This document shows, in pieces, positions 28,034-36,668 of a stretch of 40,541 bases of DNA. This DNA comes from a virus. Where the stretch lies: IMG/VR virus record IMGVR_UViG_3300020578_000176, positions 1 to 40,541 of that record. The stretch is one strand, 5' to 3'. Made by a program: the position numbers and the translations under genes. Every line of letters starts with the position of its first letter. The stretch's first letter is position 1. Under the pieces are notes generated by a model, which was not told the origin of the DNA, did no database searches, and saw only the letters and a program-made list of their open reading frames with translations.

Positions 28034-31000
28034 TTATCTTCCATCCCAAAGTTTAGGGTAGTTTCCAGGTTTTCTAGTATCTGTTTTATATGAAAAATGC
28101 CAAACTTCATTCCAATATGGATACCAACCAAATTGCATACCATTTTTACGAATCCATAATTGTGCCGTAGTAGCATTTGCTTGATGGTATCTCTCTATTG
28201 CTTCTAGGTTTTTCGTTCCCGCTCCACTTCCTGTTTTGCCTCTTGTATCTATCGCTCTCCCTTGTTGGTGTGGTCCACCAGCTTTTTCACCTTTCAGATT
28301 ATGTTTGCCCATAGGTGGAGCTACTAACGAAGTGTCACCATTTATTGAATTAAATCTTCCGCCGGGTGTTACATAACTACCAGCATAGGGTCTCCAAACA
28401 TCAACTTGTCCTTGCTGAGTTCTAAATGAATCACTTATCATCAATAATTTGCCTCCAAGATTTCCTTTTACATCTACACCTGGAGTAGGAGTCGGCAAAA
28501 GTCCTGAAGCAAATCCGGCTTCAAACATTCTAATCACTGCAGCTACAGCAGGTGTTGCTAAGTAATTATCACCAGTATTTCTTCTATATTTTGGAGGAAT
28601 TGCTGTTAAAATACCTCTTGCTAATGCATCTTTTGGATCACCCAAAACAGTTTTACCATCCCCTCCACCTGCACCAGTTTGTGCAGGTTGGTTATGGCTT
28701 GCAGCAATTTTATCACCAATACTTTCTCCATTTGGTATTGGATCCGGAGCAGGTGCAGCTGGTTTTTTTGAAATATATGGAACAAGAGTATTATACATTC
28801 TTCCTGTTAATTTTCCAGGTTCTTTGTCTATTCTCTCATAATAATCCTTATAGATAGAACTAACGTAAATTTTTGAATCCAATCCACCCTCTCTATGTCC
28901 ATCTGGTGCAGATTTTACATTAGATATAAATACTGCTCCATGAACCCATGCATCATTTGCAATTTGAGTAAATTCCTTAAAATTTGTTTCTTTTATTGCA
29001 ATATGATGTCCTGATGATGCAGATGAATCTGCACCTTTTGGTGTTGTGTTTCCTCCAATAGTTACCATTCTACCAAATTCATCAAGAAATATCAATACTT
29101 CAGCATATAACTGACTATTTTGAACAGTATGATGCTTTACTGCTGAAATTACACCTATTTTCCAATTTAATTTTATTAGTTGTTTTAATAGTTTTTCACC
29201 TTTTGGTGTAATTCCACCATCTTTTGTAAAATGAAAATCTGGAATAAAAATAGCAATATTACCGGAATCTTTAATCAATTCTTCTGAATTTAAGTTAGCA
29301 GGATCTAACCAAATTTTACTTGGTTTGAAAACATTATCTTGTGTTCCTGCCGATTTCAAGTCTTTCCATTTCCACTGTTTATTTCCAGGATAATTTATCA
29401 ATTTTTCTTTTTTTAGTATTTCTTCGTGGTAATTATTTATGTTTCCCTCTATACTTGTTGATAGTAATGCATATCCAGAATGTTTAAGACAATGATTAAC
29501 CCAAATACCAGACCATTTTGGCCAATTTCGCCATGATGAATCTAAATTTTTTTTCTCAATTACATTAGTATTTGCAGATTTACCTATTCCTATTTGACTT
29601 TTTCCATTTGTAATTATAGATCCATCTACTATTGTCATATGTAATTCATTACCAGCTTCAAAAATATATTCTATATTATTATTATAGACACCAACATCGT
29701 ATACATTCAAAAGTATTGGTATGTCCAAAAAAGATTCAATACTTTTTTGGCCTTCTATTAAATTTTTCCATTTTCCAAGTATTGTTGGATTTTTTTCACG
29801 AGATCCATCGGTTGGTGATGCTGATCCAGTCATTTCTGGAGGTGGCCAGTATGGTATCAATCCAGCAATTAAACTTGTTCCTGTTGGTGATGTAACAACA
29901 TTTTCATTTTCTTTATATCCAAATCCTGGACCTTCATCTGGTCGCCATCCCCAATATCTTTTGTGATATTTATTTTCTTTTTTAACCATATCTGCAAGTG
30001 ACATTGGTTGATTATCTTTTAATGGAACTAAATAAAACCTATGGTTATACTTACCATCTGCACTAACAGGAGCATCATTTTTTGAAGGTGGTAGTGGATC
30101 TTTATCAACACCATCAGCACCTTGTGGACTTTCATTTGCCTTCGCCTTTGCATCTAATTTTGTTAAATCACCACAATCATTTCCAGATGTTACTGGTTGA
30201 CCTGATGTGTCATCTGGTGTTCCACCGTCTTGTCCTCCGCCACCGCCATCATTTACACCCTGTGTGCCGTTTGTTCCAGATGTTCCTGTTGTTCCAGATG
30301 TTCCTGTTGTTCCAGAAGTTCCTGTTGTTTCACCAGGATTAGTAGGTGGGTTTGATGATTGTGCGGTATTATTTACCGGAACATTATTCAAAATATAACT
30401 TGCCATAGCATTTGGAAGACCAGAATGTGAAGTTGCACCAAATGGTTTGTCTATAAAATGACCACTTTTTGCAGCATCTTTTAATTTTTTAGTTGCAGGA
30501 ACTCCAGTTCCATCTTCACCGGAAGAAAAATAATATACTTTATCTGGATATTTTACAAGATGGCTAGCAATTCTATCAACTGATTGTAAAATTGTATCTC
30601 TTCCTGGATCACCTTGTCTAGAATAAACACCACCTATTAAAATTAAATCCCATTTTTCATAACCACCGCCAAATTCGTCAATTGCTATTTGATATGCCTC
30701 ACAACCTTTTGAAAATGCAACAATAATGTGTTTGGTTGGAGATATGCCATTATCCGATAGAATTTTTTTACATTCCGCAGTTCCTCTTTTTATACCATTA
30801 CCATCAACTTTTTTTTGTGATTTACCACTTACAATTGCAACTTTTGTTAAATTGTAAACATTAAAATCTGCACATCTACTAAAACCTTTACTATACCCAC
30901 CTGCACTACTATTATTTGTTCCCCACATATATTCTCCTGGAAAAACAACAGGTGTTTTTGGATTTGTTGGAACACCCACACCACCTACTAAAAAAATAAG

Positions 31001-31084
31001 TGGAGCATTCAAATCTTTTATAGATGATTTGAACGAACCGTATTCAAAATTTTTATCTATTCTTGGTTCTTTGGGCGCTGCCAA
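28034..31084 (-). CDS. Multidomain tail-associated lysin: alpha/beta-hydrolase-like, collagen-like and M15 peptidase domains
   Basis: At 1016 residues this combines several parts. Residues 10-235 resemble an alpha/beta hydrolase: hydrophobic strand LIFLVGG, IIVAFSKGCEA as a nucleophile elbow with Ser, and TSHSGLPN as possible catalytic His. Residues 248-280 are collagen-like ([13 protein letters not shown]). The middle region has WSGIWVNHCLKHSGY near 525 and SGHHIAI further on, weakly reminiscent of cysteine amidases. The C-terminal 130 residues carry the M15/VanY zinc-peptidase pattern: PHQQGRAID near 938 and EVWHFSY near 995. M15 enzymes cut peptidoglycan stem peptides, so local wall opening during injection is inferred. 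The start is TTG at 31084, with AAGGAG six bases upstream. Confidence 0.75.
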   Translation of the reverse strand: MAAPKEPRIDKNFEYGSFKSSIKDLNAPLIFLVGGVGVPTNPKTPVVFPGEYMWGTNNSSAGGYSKGFSRCADFNVYNLTKVAIVSGKSQKKVDGNGIKRGTAECKKILSDNGISPTKHIIVAFSKGCEAYQIAIDEFGGGYEKWDLILIGGVYSRQGDPGRDTILQSVDRIASHLVKYPDKVYYFSSGEDGTGVPATKKLKDAAKSGHFIDKPFGATSHSGLPNAMASYILNNVPVNNTAQSSNPPTNPGETTGTSGTTGTSGTTGTSGTNGTQGVNDGGGGGQDGGTPDDTSGQPVTSGNDCGDLTKLDAKAKANESPQGADGVDKDPLPPSKNDAPVSADGKYNHRFYLVPLKDNQPMSLADMVKKENKYHKRYWGWRPDEGPGFGYKENENVVTSPTGTSLIAGLIPYWPPPEMTGSASPTDGSREKNPTILGKWKNLIEGQKSIESFLDIPILLNVYDVGVYNNNIEYIFEAGNELHMTIVDGSIITNGKSQIGIGKSANTNVIEKKNLDSSWRNWPKWSGIWVNHCLKHSGYALLSTSIEGNINNYHEEILKKEKLINYPGNKQWKWKDLKSAGTQDNVFKPSKIWLDPANLNSEELIKDSGNIAIFIPDFHFTKDGGITPKGEKLLKQLIKLNWKIGVISAVKHHTVQNSQLYAEVLIFLDEFGRMVTIGGNTTPKGADSSASSGHHIAIKETNFKEFTQIANDAWVHGAVFISNVKSAPDGHREGGLDSKIYVSSIYKDYYERIDKEPGKLTGRMYNTLVPYISKKPAAPAPDPIPNGESIGDKIAASHNQPAQTGAGGGDGKTVLGDPKDALARGILTAIPPKYRRNTGDNYLATPAVAAVIRMFEAGFASGLLPTPTPGVDVKGNLGGKLLMISDSFRTQQGQVDVWRPYAGSYVTPGGRFNSINGDTSLVAPPMGKHNLKGEKAGGPHQQGRAIDTRGKTGSGAGTKNLEAIERYHQANATTAQLWIRKNGMQFGWYPYWNEVWHFSYKTDTRKPGNYPKLWDGR
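30249..30280. repeat. 32-bp sequence shared with the hub gene (collagen-like linker)
   Basis: Identical to 34695-34726. It encodes the end of the collagen-like stretch (GTNGTQG then VN) in both genes, continuing into similar Gly-Thr-Ser/Gly-Thr-Thr codons on one side. Confidence 0.85.
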
Positions 31085-31107
31085 TTATTTCTCCTTTACT
31101 ATTTAAT

Positions 31108-31115
31108 ATAAATAG
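31108..31115 (-). promoter_or_regulatory. Candidate promoter element CTATTTAT before the M15 peptidase gene
   Basis: A one-base variant of ATATTTAT in the only sizeable gap between the GH19 and M15 genes. It ends 23 nt before the TTG start, with AAGGAG between. It lies in the inverted repeat ctattta/taaatag. Confidence 0.3.
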
Positions 31116-31124
31116 ATTTTTGTG

Positions 31125-32156
31125 TTATATTGCACCTAAAATTTTTGCAAACTCTAATGTAAATTTTTCTCTTTTATCTTGGTGAACAGGAACTGAATTT
31201 ACAGTTAATGAAACTGCTTTACAATTTGCAGAAGAAAAACCAGCATCAGCTTTTTTTAATGTACCTCGACTTGAACAATAATGTCCAGCTGATGCAGGAG
31301 ACAATTCACCTGCAACCAAATCTGAATTTGTCAATATGTCTTGTCTGTTCATTGAATTAGCAAACGATTTGTAATTGGATTTGCCTGTTAATTGAATCCA
31401 CCCTTTGCCTCTAAATCTGAAACCGTCACCTGTTTCTTCTGAACCATTTCCTAGTTTATTAGCATATATTATATTTGCAATTTTTTCAGGATTTCCTATA
31501 AATTGTGCAGCTCTATTTCCTCTCGTACTACCAAATAACTTAATCAACGACGCAGGTTTTGTGTAATTAGTATTTTCCGATCTTGGTATTATCAAACTAC
31601 ATTCAGTTTTACATTGACCTAAAAAATGTGCCATTCTAACATTAGTATTAACATTATATTTTTCAACACAAAGAATAAGACCAGAAAAGGCATTGGGTGG
31701 AACATGACCTTTTAATTTACCCAAATCCACTTTTCCAGCTTTAACTGGTATTGGAACTTCTACTGGTGGACTACCAGTTCCACCAGCGCCTCCTGCTCCA
31801 CCGGCTCCACCAGCGCCTCCTGCTCCACCGGCTCCACCAGCGCCTCCTGCTCCACCGGCTCCACCACCTGAAGTTGCAGTTCCACCTGTATTATCGGAGC
31901 TTAAACATGGTGATTTTGATACACTACTTGAACCAGCTCTATATGTATCTGCTGTTTCAGCTGTTAATGTTTTATATGCTTCACGATTCATTAAATCATC
32001 AGACCAATCTTCTTCTCTAACATCAGTTAAAGCAACTTCTGCTTCTTCATCGGATATTACAACATTTTCTAAAAGTTGTGCCCTATAAGCACCAACAAAA
32101 TTATTTATGTCTGGTTCAGCTTCTATTTCTTCTCTATCAGCATCAGTTAATGCCAT
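31125..32156 (-). CDS. GH19 chitinase-like lysozyme with Gly-rich linker
   Basis: From ATG 32156 the protein has 343 residues. Residues 1-95 are an acidic helical module of unknown role. Residues 95-127 are a Gly-Gly-Ala repeat linker. Residues 140-343 are a GH19-type glycosidase: MAHFLGQCKTECSL (catalytic Glu in the position of the usual HES motif), KIANIIYANKLGNG, then EETGDGFRFRGKGWIQLTG with the second acidic site. Phage GH19 enzymes hydrolyse the peptidoglycan glycan strand. The placement beside the hub suggests a tail lysozyme replacing the domain that T4 carries inside gp5. GGAG precedes the ATG; a TTG 12 nt upstream is unlikely. Confidence 0.85.
   Translation of the reverse strand: MALTDADREEIEAEPDINNFVGAYRAQLLENVVISDEEAEVALTDVREEDWSDDLMNREAYKTLTAETADTYRAGSSSVSKSPCLSSDNTGGTATSGGGAGGAGGAGGAGGAGGAGGAGGAGGAGGTGSPPVEVPIPVKAGKVDLGKLKGHVPPNAFSGLILCVEKYNVNTNVRMAHFLGQCKTECSLIIPRSENTNYTKPASLIKLFGSTRGNRAAQFIGNPEKIANIIYANKLGNGSEETGDGFRFRGKGWIQLTGKSNYKSFANSMNRQDILTNSDLVAGELSPASAGHYCSSRGTLKKADAGFSSANCKAVSLTVNSVPVHQDKREKFTLEFAKILGAI
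31781..31861. repeat. Three perfect 27-bp GC-rich tandem repeats (Gly-Gly-Ala linker)
   Basis: Units at 31781, 31808 and 31835 are identical and strikingly GC-rich against the background. On the minus strand they encode Gly-Gly-Ala repeats. They share 26 exact bases, in inverted orientation, with the polyproline region at 23925-23950. Confidence 0.92.
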
Positions 32157-32168
32157 AATAATCTCCAA

Positions 32169-33947
32169 TTAAACTTCATATGTTATGTCACTACCAAATT
32201 TATCTTGTAATAACCTTGAATTTAATACACCGTCTCTTTGATTTTTTGCAATAAATTTAGTTTTTACTCTTATTAAACATCTTTGTAAATTCAAATTATC
32301 ATTTGACAATTGATTTGAAGAAATGTTAAATTCTCCGTCTACTGTTATATCACCGCTAAGTAGTGATTTAATATCGTTATTACTAACATTAAAATTTCCT
32401 CCATTAAGAATAGATACTGGATATGATATGTCCAATGAACTTATGTCATTTTGTCTTAATGTTATACCACTACACGATCTAGGTAAACCTTCTAATGATG
32501 TTATTTTATTATTTGCAGCATTAAATTCACCATTTACTTGTTTAGGTGCACCTTGTAAAGATTGTAAATTATTATTTGAACAATCAAAATTTCCAGTTAC
32601 CAAATCTGGCGCATTTGTTAAATCTTTCAACCCAATATCTCTACAAATAAAATTACCATTTACAGTCTTAAATTTGAATGGTATGCTGGTAACTATTTCT
32701 CCAGTAGTATATTGTTTCTTATTCCTTAAATCAATAGTTCCATTATAGCCAATAATTTCATTTGTTATTTCTTCTCTTATTACAAGTTGTGGTGATAGTC
32801 CCAACTCCCATATTGGATCGTTTGATGTTCTTGCATCACCACCAGTTTCTTCTTCATTTTCTGGTGTATCTGGATTATCTCTTTCATCGGGATCTACTGC
32901 TTCACTGCATAATGCATCTTCTCCAAAATTTGTAAATTCTGGAGAAAATGCTGTTTGTATAGATTCATCAAATTCTTCATCATTTAATCCATGTTCTTCT
33001 TTATAGTTCTTAAAAGCATCTTTATTATTAACACTTTGTAATTCTATATCATTGATATGGTCAGTTAATGATGTTCTTAACGAGTTTGACTCAGCAGATA
33101 ATTGCACATATTTATTTATTTTTTCTATCATATCTCGCAATTCAAGTACACCACTTTCTTCAATTCCAAAACCCATTGCAATTGCAGCTACTTTTTGTAC
33201 CCTATAATCTATTTTTGAAAAATTAGTTATCCAGATACTTTGTTCTATTGGTAAACTATTTGGATAATTTTCTATATCAGGTTCTGTATCTCTAGGTGTC
33301 ATTAAATCAATAAAATCTATTTCAAGTGATAATGCCAATTTTTCTGCTTCTTTTCTATCATCTTCATTTTTTGAATATAATAATGTAGAAATTTTAACAA
33401 CCGATTCAAGTAATTTTTCATCTCGAAGACCATTATCATCTATCAATTTTTTCTTAAAAACAGAATCCAATATATTGTATATTTCCATATTTTTTATATC
33501 TGAAAATGTTTTTATTTTTATTGAAGAATTTAACATTTTATCAAGAGTTGGAACAGAAATACCAACAGATTGCGCCAACATTTCTAATACATCTGGATTC
33601 AATGCATCTTCTACTAAATTTGTCAATTCAAGTTGTTCTAATAATCTTTGTTTTATTTTATTTATATCACCACTTGCAATATCAGATAAATTTATACTAT
33701 CAGTTATTCTTGATAATTTTCTTAATATGTTTGTATTTGATCCAATACTTTTAGCAAAAGATCCTAATTTATTTGCGGATAAATTTGATATGTCATCTAT
33801 ACTAGGAATATCTTTTAGTATATTGTTTTTTACACTACCAATTATATTTGAAGTTCTATCACCTATCGCTTTTGATTTGGAATACTCATACGATAAATTT
33901 TCTTGTGAAACATTTTCAAATAATTTATTTATATTAGGGTTTGGCAT
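32169..33947 (-). CDS. Tail protein with C-terminal leucine-rich-repeat-like module
   Basis: This 592-residue protein has a helical N-terminal half, an acidic hinge near residue 360 (PDERDNPDTPENEEE) and a C-terminal repeat module from about 425 to 560. Repeats follow the pattern L-x-x-L-x-x-A-P-x-x-V-x-G-x-F-x-x-x-x-N, for example NNLQSLQGAPKQVNGEF and NKITSLEGLP. A related module ends the adjacent hub protein. It starts 14 nt after the hub stop, with GGAG before ATG 33947. It is likely a baseplate hub or spike partner. LRR-like modules usually bind proteins, so docking to the hub or receptor contact are the inferred options. Confidence 0.7.
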   Translation of the reverse strand: MPNPNINKLFENVSQENLSYEYSKSKAIGDRTSNIIGSVKNNILKDIPSIDDISNLSANKLGSFAKSIGSNTNILRKLSRITDSINLSDIASGDINKIKQRLLEQLELTNLVEDALNPDVLEMLAQSVGISVPTLDKMLNSSIKIKTFSDIKNMEIYNILDSVFKKKLIDDNGLRDEKLLESVVKISTLLYSKNEDDRKEAEKLALSLEIDFIDLMTPRDTEPDIENYPNSLPIEQSIWITNFSKIDYRVQKVAAIAMGFGIEESGVLELRDMIEKINKYVQLSAESNSLRTSLTDHINDIELQSVNNKDAFKNYKEEHGLNDEEFDESIQTAFSPEFTNFGEDALCSEAVDPDERDNPDTPENEEETGGDARTSNDPIWELGLSPQLVIREEITNEIIGYNGTIDLRNKKQYTTGEIVTSIPFKFKTVNGNFICRDIGLKDLTNAPDLVTGNFDCSNNNLQSLQGAPKQVNGEFNAANNKITSLEGLPRSCSGITLRQNDISSLDISYPVSILNGGNFNVSNNDIKSLLSGDITVDGEFNISSNQLSNDNLNLQRCLIRVKTKFIAKNQRDGVLNSRLLQDKFGSDITYEV

Positions 33948-33961
33948 TAAACTTCTCCATT

Positions 33962-36310
33962 TTATTCAACAAAAATATTTGTTGCACCCGTAAATTCTTT
34001 TATCATTTCTTTGTCTAATAAAACACCATCATCGTCAAAATAATTATTTTGTGATCCAACAGATATTGTTCCACCTGTAATTTTTAATTGGGTCATTCCT
34101 GCAAATATAGTATCATTTTTCAAATCACAATCTCTTGCTACAACTCTTTGGAAAGCCCATCCAGTATAATCACTTGGTAGTCCAACCAAAGATTTTAGGT
34201 TTACATTACCACTACATTCAAATTGAGCTTTATCTCCAAATTTTGTAGGTGCTCCAGTTAAACTATTCAAATTATTATATCTAACATCCATACCTAATTT
34301 AACATATTCAGGACCACCCACAAGATTTGTTATACCAGTTTTCTTACATCCAAAAAATTCTACTCTTTTAGGACCACCAACAAGTGATTTTAAGTCACGG
34401 TTATCATCACAGAAGAATTTTTCTGCCTCTTGTGGTGCATTTACAAGTGATTTTAATTTACAATTACTTACTATAAATGATCCTTTTACCTTCCCAAAAG
34501 GTATTGGGATTTCATATAAATCTGGTCCAGTTGTGGATTGAACTTTATTTAATATATTTTTACCAACAAATGATATACTACCATCATAATCCCACTTACC
34601 ATTAACAAATTTCATTTTAGTCTTATCTACACCCATTTGCTCAAATGTTATACCATTTGGATTTGTTGATGAAACTGTTCCTGGAATTACATTTTCATTT
34701 ACACCCTGTGTGCCGTTTGTTCCAGAAGTTCCTGTTGTTCCAGAAGTTCCTGTTGTTCCAGAAGTTCCTGTTGTTCCAGAAGTTCCCGATGTACCAGAAG
34801 TTCCCGATGTACCAGATGTATCTTGACTATTTGGATCAATATTTACAGGTGCAGGATCTGTTGAAACGCCGGATTTTTCTGATATTTCTTTTAGTATTTT
34901 TTGTTTTTCTTCTTCAACTTTTTTAATATCAGTCAGTATAGTCACAACATTAGTTGGTTGAGGATCTTCTGGTTCAGCAGCTAATGAATCTGCTCTATCA
35001 CCACCATGTTCACTTGTTGGTGTTGGTTCAACATACCCTTTATCACTATCTGCCCTTTCTTCCGCTTTTTCTTGTTCCGCTGCACTTGGTCCACCACCAG
35101 ATTCACATACAAAAACTAAATCACTTGGTAAATTTTTTAATGATGATCTTAACGATTTTATTTTTGATTTTACTAAATTAAATGCGGCAGCATTTATTGG
35201 TGGACCAGATGGTCCTGTTCCCGTTGGATGTGTTTGATTTGATATATTTGTGCATAAATTTGCCAATGCGTCACATAAATCACCAAGCCATTGAAGTGTT
35301 CTATCCCCCATTAAAACAGGAGAAACTGCATTTATACCCAAATTTATTCTCTGTGATTCTAACTCTACTACCTGTCCACCATCAATAGTAACACCTTTGT
35401 TTGAAGATAATCCTATACCTTCCGAACTAAATGCCATAATTTCTTGTTTTCGTGCATTTAGTATAATTCTATCAGAAGCCATGAGAATTTGATTTCCTGA
35501 AAAGGCATTTGCACTATGAAGATCAACACTTCTATTTGTTGCAGCATCCTTGTATTCGGATGCAGGTGTAAAGTTTAATGCTTGACCAGATGTCATCCAA
35601 ATTGCAGAATCATCTTTATCTGGATCTTCAAGTATAAATTCATTGAAAGGTTTTGAATCTGGATTGGTTCCATTTGATATTATTAGTATTGGGTTTCCTG
35701 TATCACCCAATCCTTTTTTCCATAATGGTTTTTGTGGATATTCTCGTCTTTCATCAACGGTAGAACCAAATCGTATTGATTGTCCCCATCTACCTTCTAT
35801 GATAATATCTCCAGGAAATGGTTGTATTGGGTAAACATCATTTCTTTCTGGAAATCCTGGATCTATTGTCTTATTTACATTTAGTCTTGATGTTACTTGT
35901 GCAGTAACACCATCTTGTGCATTTTCTCTAGCACTAGGACTGGTATTTAGTGCAGATTTACCCATGTCAGTTATTCCTGGCAAACCATTGTGGTGTATTG
36001 AACTCTGCACAGAAACAGGATTTGTATAATAGTATTCTTGACCAGTTCTTAATGCACTATTATATGCAGTTGGTGCTTTTAATAACATAACAACTTCGCC
36101 CTTTATGGGTATATTTTTTATGTTAGCATCAAGTGCACGAGCGGCAACTACATTATTATTTGCTTGAGAGCCAAATGCACCAATCAATTTACATTGAATT
36201 GTATACAATTTCTCTTTACTCTTTCCATCAAAATCAACAGCAACTACCTCTGCAGGTATATTCTCATAGGTCTGGCCGTTGATTTGGGTCTTTTGTGGAT
36301 CTAGTGCCAA
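33962..36310 (-). CDS. Baseplate hub/tail spike protein (gp5/VgrG-like) with collagen-like and LRR-like modules
   Basis: At 782 residues, the N-terminal 100 are OB-fold-like ([27 protein letters not shown]). A spike-type region follows ([55 protein letters not shown]), typical of gp5-like and VgrG-like puncturing devices. Residues 494-537 are collagen-like ([10 protein letters not shown]), and 600-725 carry LRR-like repeats ([34 protein letters not shown]). Unlike T4 gp5, no lysozyme domain is visible; GH19 and M15 enzymes are encoded nearby instead. The start is TTG at 36310 with GAGGAAG upstream, inside the end of the preceding gene (47-nt overlap). The hub role is well supported; gp5 orthology is inferred. 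Confidence 0.78.
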   Translation of the reverse strand: MALDPQKTQINGQTYENIPAEVVAVDFDGKSKEKLYTIQCKLIGAFGSQANNNVVAARALDANIKNIPIKGEVVMLLKAPTAYNSALRTGQEYYYTNPVSVQSSIHHNGLPGITDMGKSALNTSPSARENAQDGVTAQVTSRLNVNKTIDPGFPERNDVYPIQPFPGDIIIEGRWGQSIRFGSTVDERREYPQKPLWKKGLGDTGNPILIISNGTNPDSKPFNEFILEDPDKDDSAIWMTSGQALNFTPASEYKDAATNRSVDLHSANAFSGNQILMASDRIILNARKQEIMAFSSEGIGLSSNKGVTIDGGQVVELESQRINLGINAVSPVLMGDRTLQWLGDLCDALANLCTNISNQTHPTGTGPSGPPINAAAFNLVKSKIKSLRSSLKNLPSDLVFVCESGGGPSAAEQEKAEERADSDKGYVEPTPTSEHGGDRADSLAAEPEDPQPTNVVTILTDIKKVEEEKQKILKEISEKSGVSTDPAPVNIDPNSQDTSGTSGTSGTSGTSGTTGTSGTTGTSGTTGTSGTNGTQGVNENVIPGTVSSTNPNGITFEQMGVDKTKMKFVNGKWDYDGSISFVGKNILNKVQSTTGPDLYEIPIPFGKVKGSFIVSNCKLKSLVNAPQEAEKFFCDDNRDLKSLVGGPKRVEFFGCKKTGITNLVGGPEYVKLGMDVRYNNLNSLTGAPTKFGDKAQFECSGNVNLKSLVGLPSDYTGWAFQRVVARDCDLKNDTIFAGMTQLKITGGTISVGSQNNYFDDDGVLLDKEMIKEFTGATNIFVE
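34695..34800. repeat. Collagen-coding 18-bp repeats and shared 32-bp segment
   Basis: 34695-34726 is identical to 30249-30280 in the M15 gene. It is followed by near-perfect 18-bp units (ccagaagttcctgttgtt) encoding Gly-Thr-Thr-Gly-Thr-Ser on the minus strand. Confidence 0.85.
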
Positions 36311-36653
36311 TTTCTTCTTCCTCTTGTTCTTCTTGAATTTCTTGAATGCCCTTTAATAGAGCTTCTTTTTCTTCATCAGTCAAGAACGAAGATGTTTCTT
36401 CACCCTTATTACTAACAGCACGTTGTATAACAGCAGCTAATTTAACTAAATGTTCATCATTCTTAACTGAAACTTCAATGAAATCTTTGATAGCTGGAAC
36501 TAAAATAGCAGCATCACTTATGTTATTTAACATAGGTTTTAGATCAGCAATAAGTAAATTTATTTGCCGATCTTTCTTTTTCTGATTGTCATAGATGTCT
36601 TTTAACAAGTCAGAAAATTTTTTATTACCAAAAAGTTCTTGATTAAAGTTCAT
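36264..36653 (-). CDS. Small acidic hypothetical protein preceding the hub gene
   Basis: A 129-residue helical protein beginning MNFNQELFGNKKFSDLLKDI, with an acidic tail (EEQEEEEIG) whose codons also provide the ribosome site for the hub gene. Its 3' end overlaps the hub start by 47 nt, so the two are likely coupled. The ATG lies only 15 nt after the sigma-factor stop with no visible Shine-Dalgarno. No family recognised; a hub-assembly helper is one possibility by position. Confidence 0.65.
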   Translation of the reverse strand: MNFNQELFGNKKFSDLLKDIYDNQKKKDRQINLLIADLKPMLNNISDAAILVPAIKDFIEVSVKNDEHLVKLAAVIQRAVSNKGEETSSFLTDEEKEALLKGIQEIQEEQEEEEIGTRSTKDPNQRPDL

Positions 36654-36657
36654 ATAA

Positions 36658-36665
36658 ATAAATAT
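36658..36665 (-). promoter_or_regulatory. ATATTTAT motif between sigma factor and hub operon
   Basis: On the minus strand the context is ACTATATTTATTTATATG, where the final ATG is the start codon. The motif is only 4 nt from that ATG, so if it is a promoter it cannot serve this start in the usual way. It could instead reflect a leaderless arrangement or drive the hub gene from inside. Confidence 0.25.
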
Positions 36666-36668
36666 AGT

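Noticed and set aside
36264-36310. 47-nt overlap of two genes as a sign of frameshift or misassembly
   Set aside because: The downstream TTG has a good ribosome site (GAGGAAG) within the overlap and its protein begins a normal N-terminal domain, so simple overlap is sufficient.
18857-36660. TATAAATA (T4 late promoter) on the plus strand near 18857, 31107 and 36653
   Set aside because: No plus-strand genes follow these sites. They are the reverse complement of the TATTTATA part of the minus-strand motif and are better explained by it.
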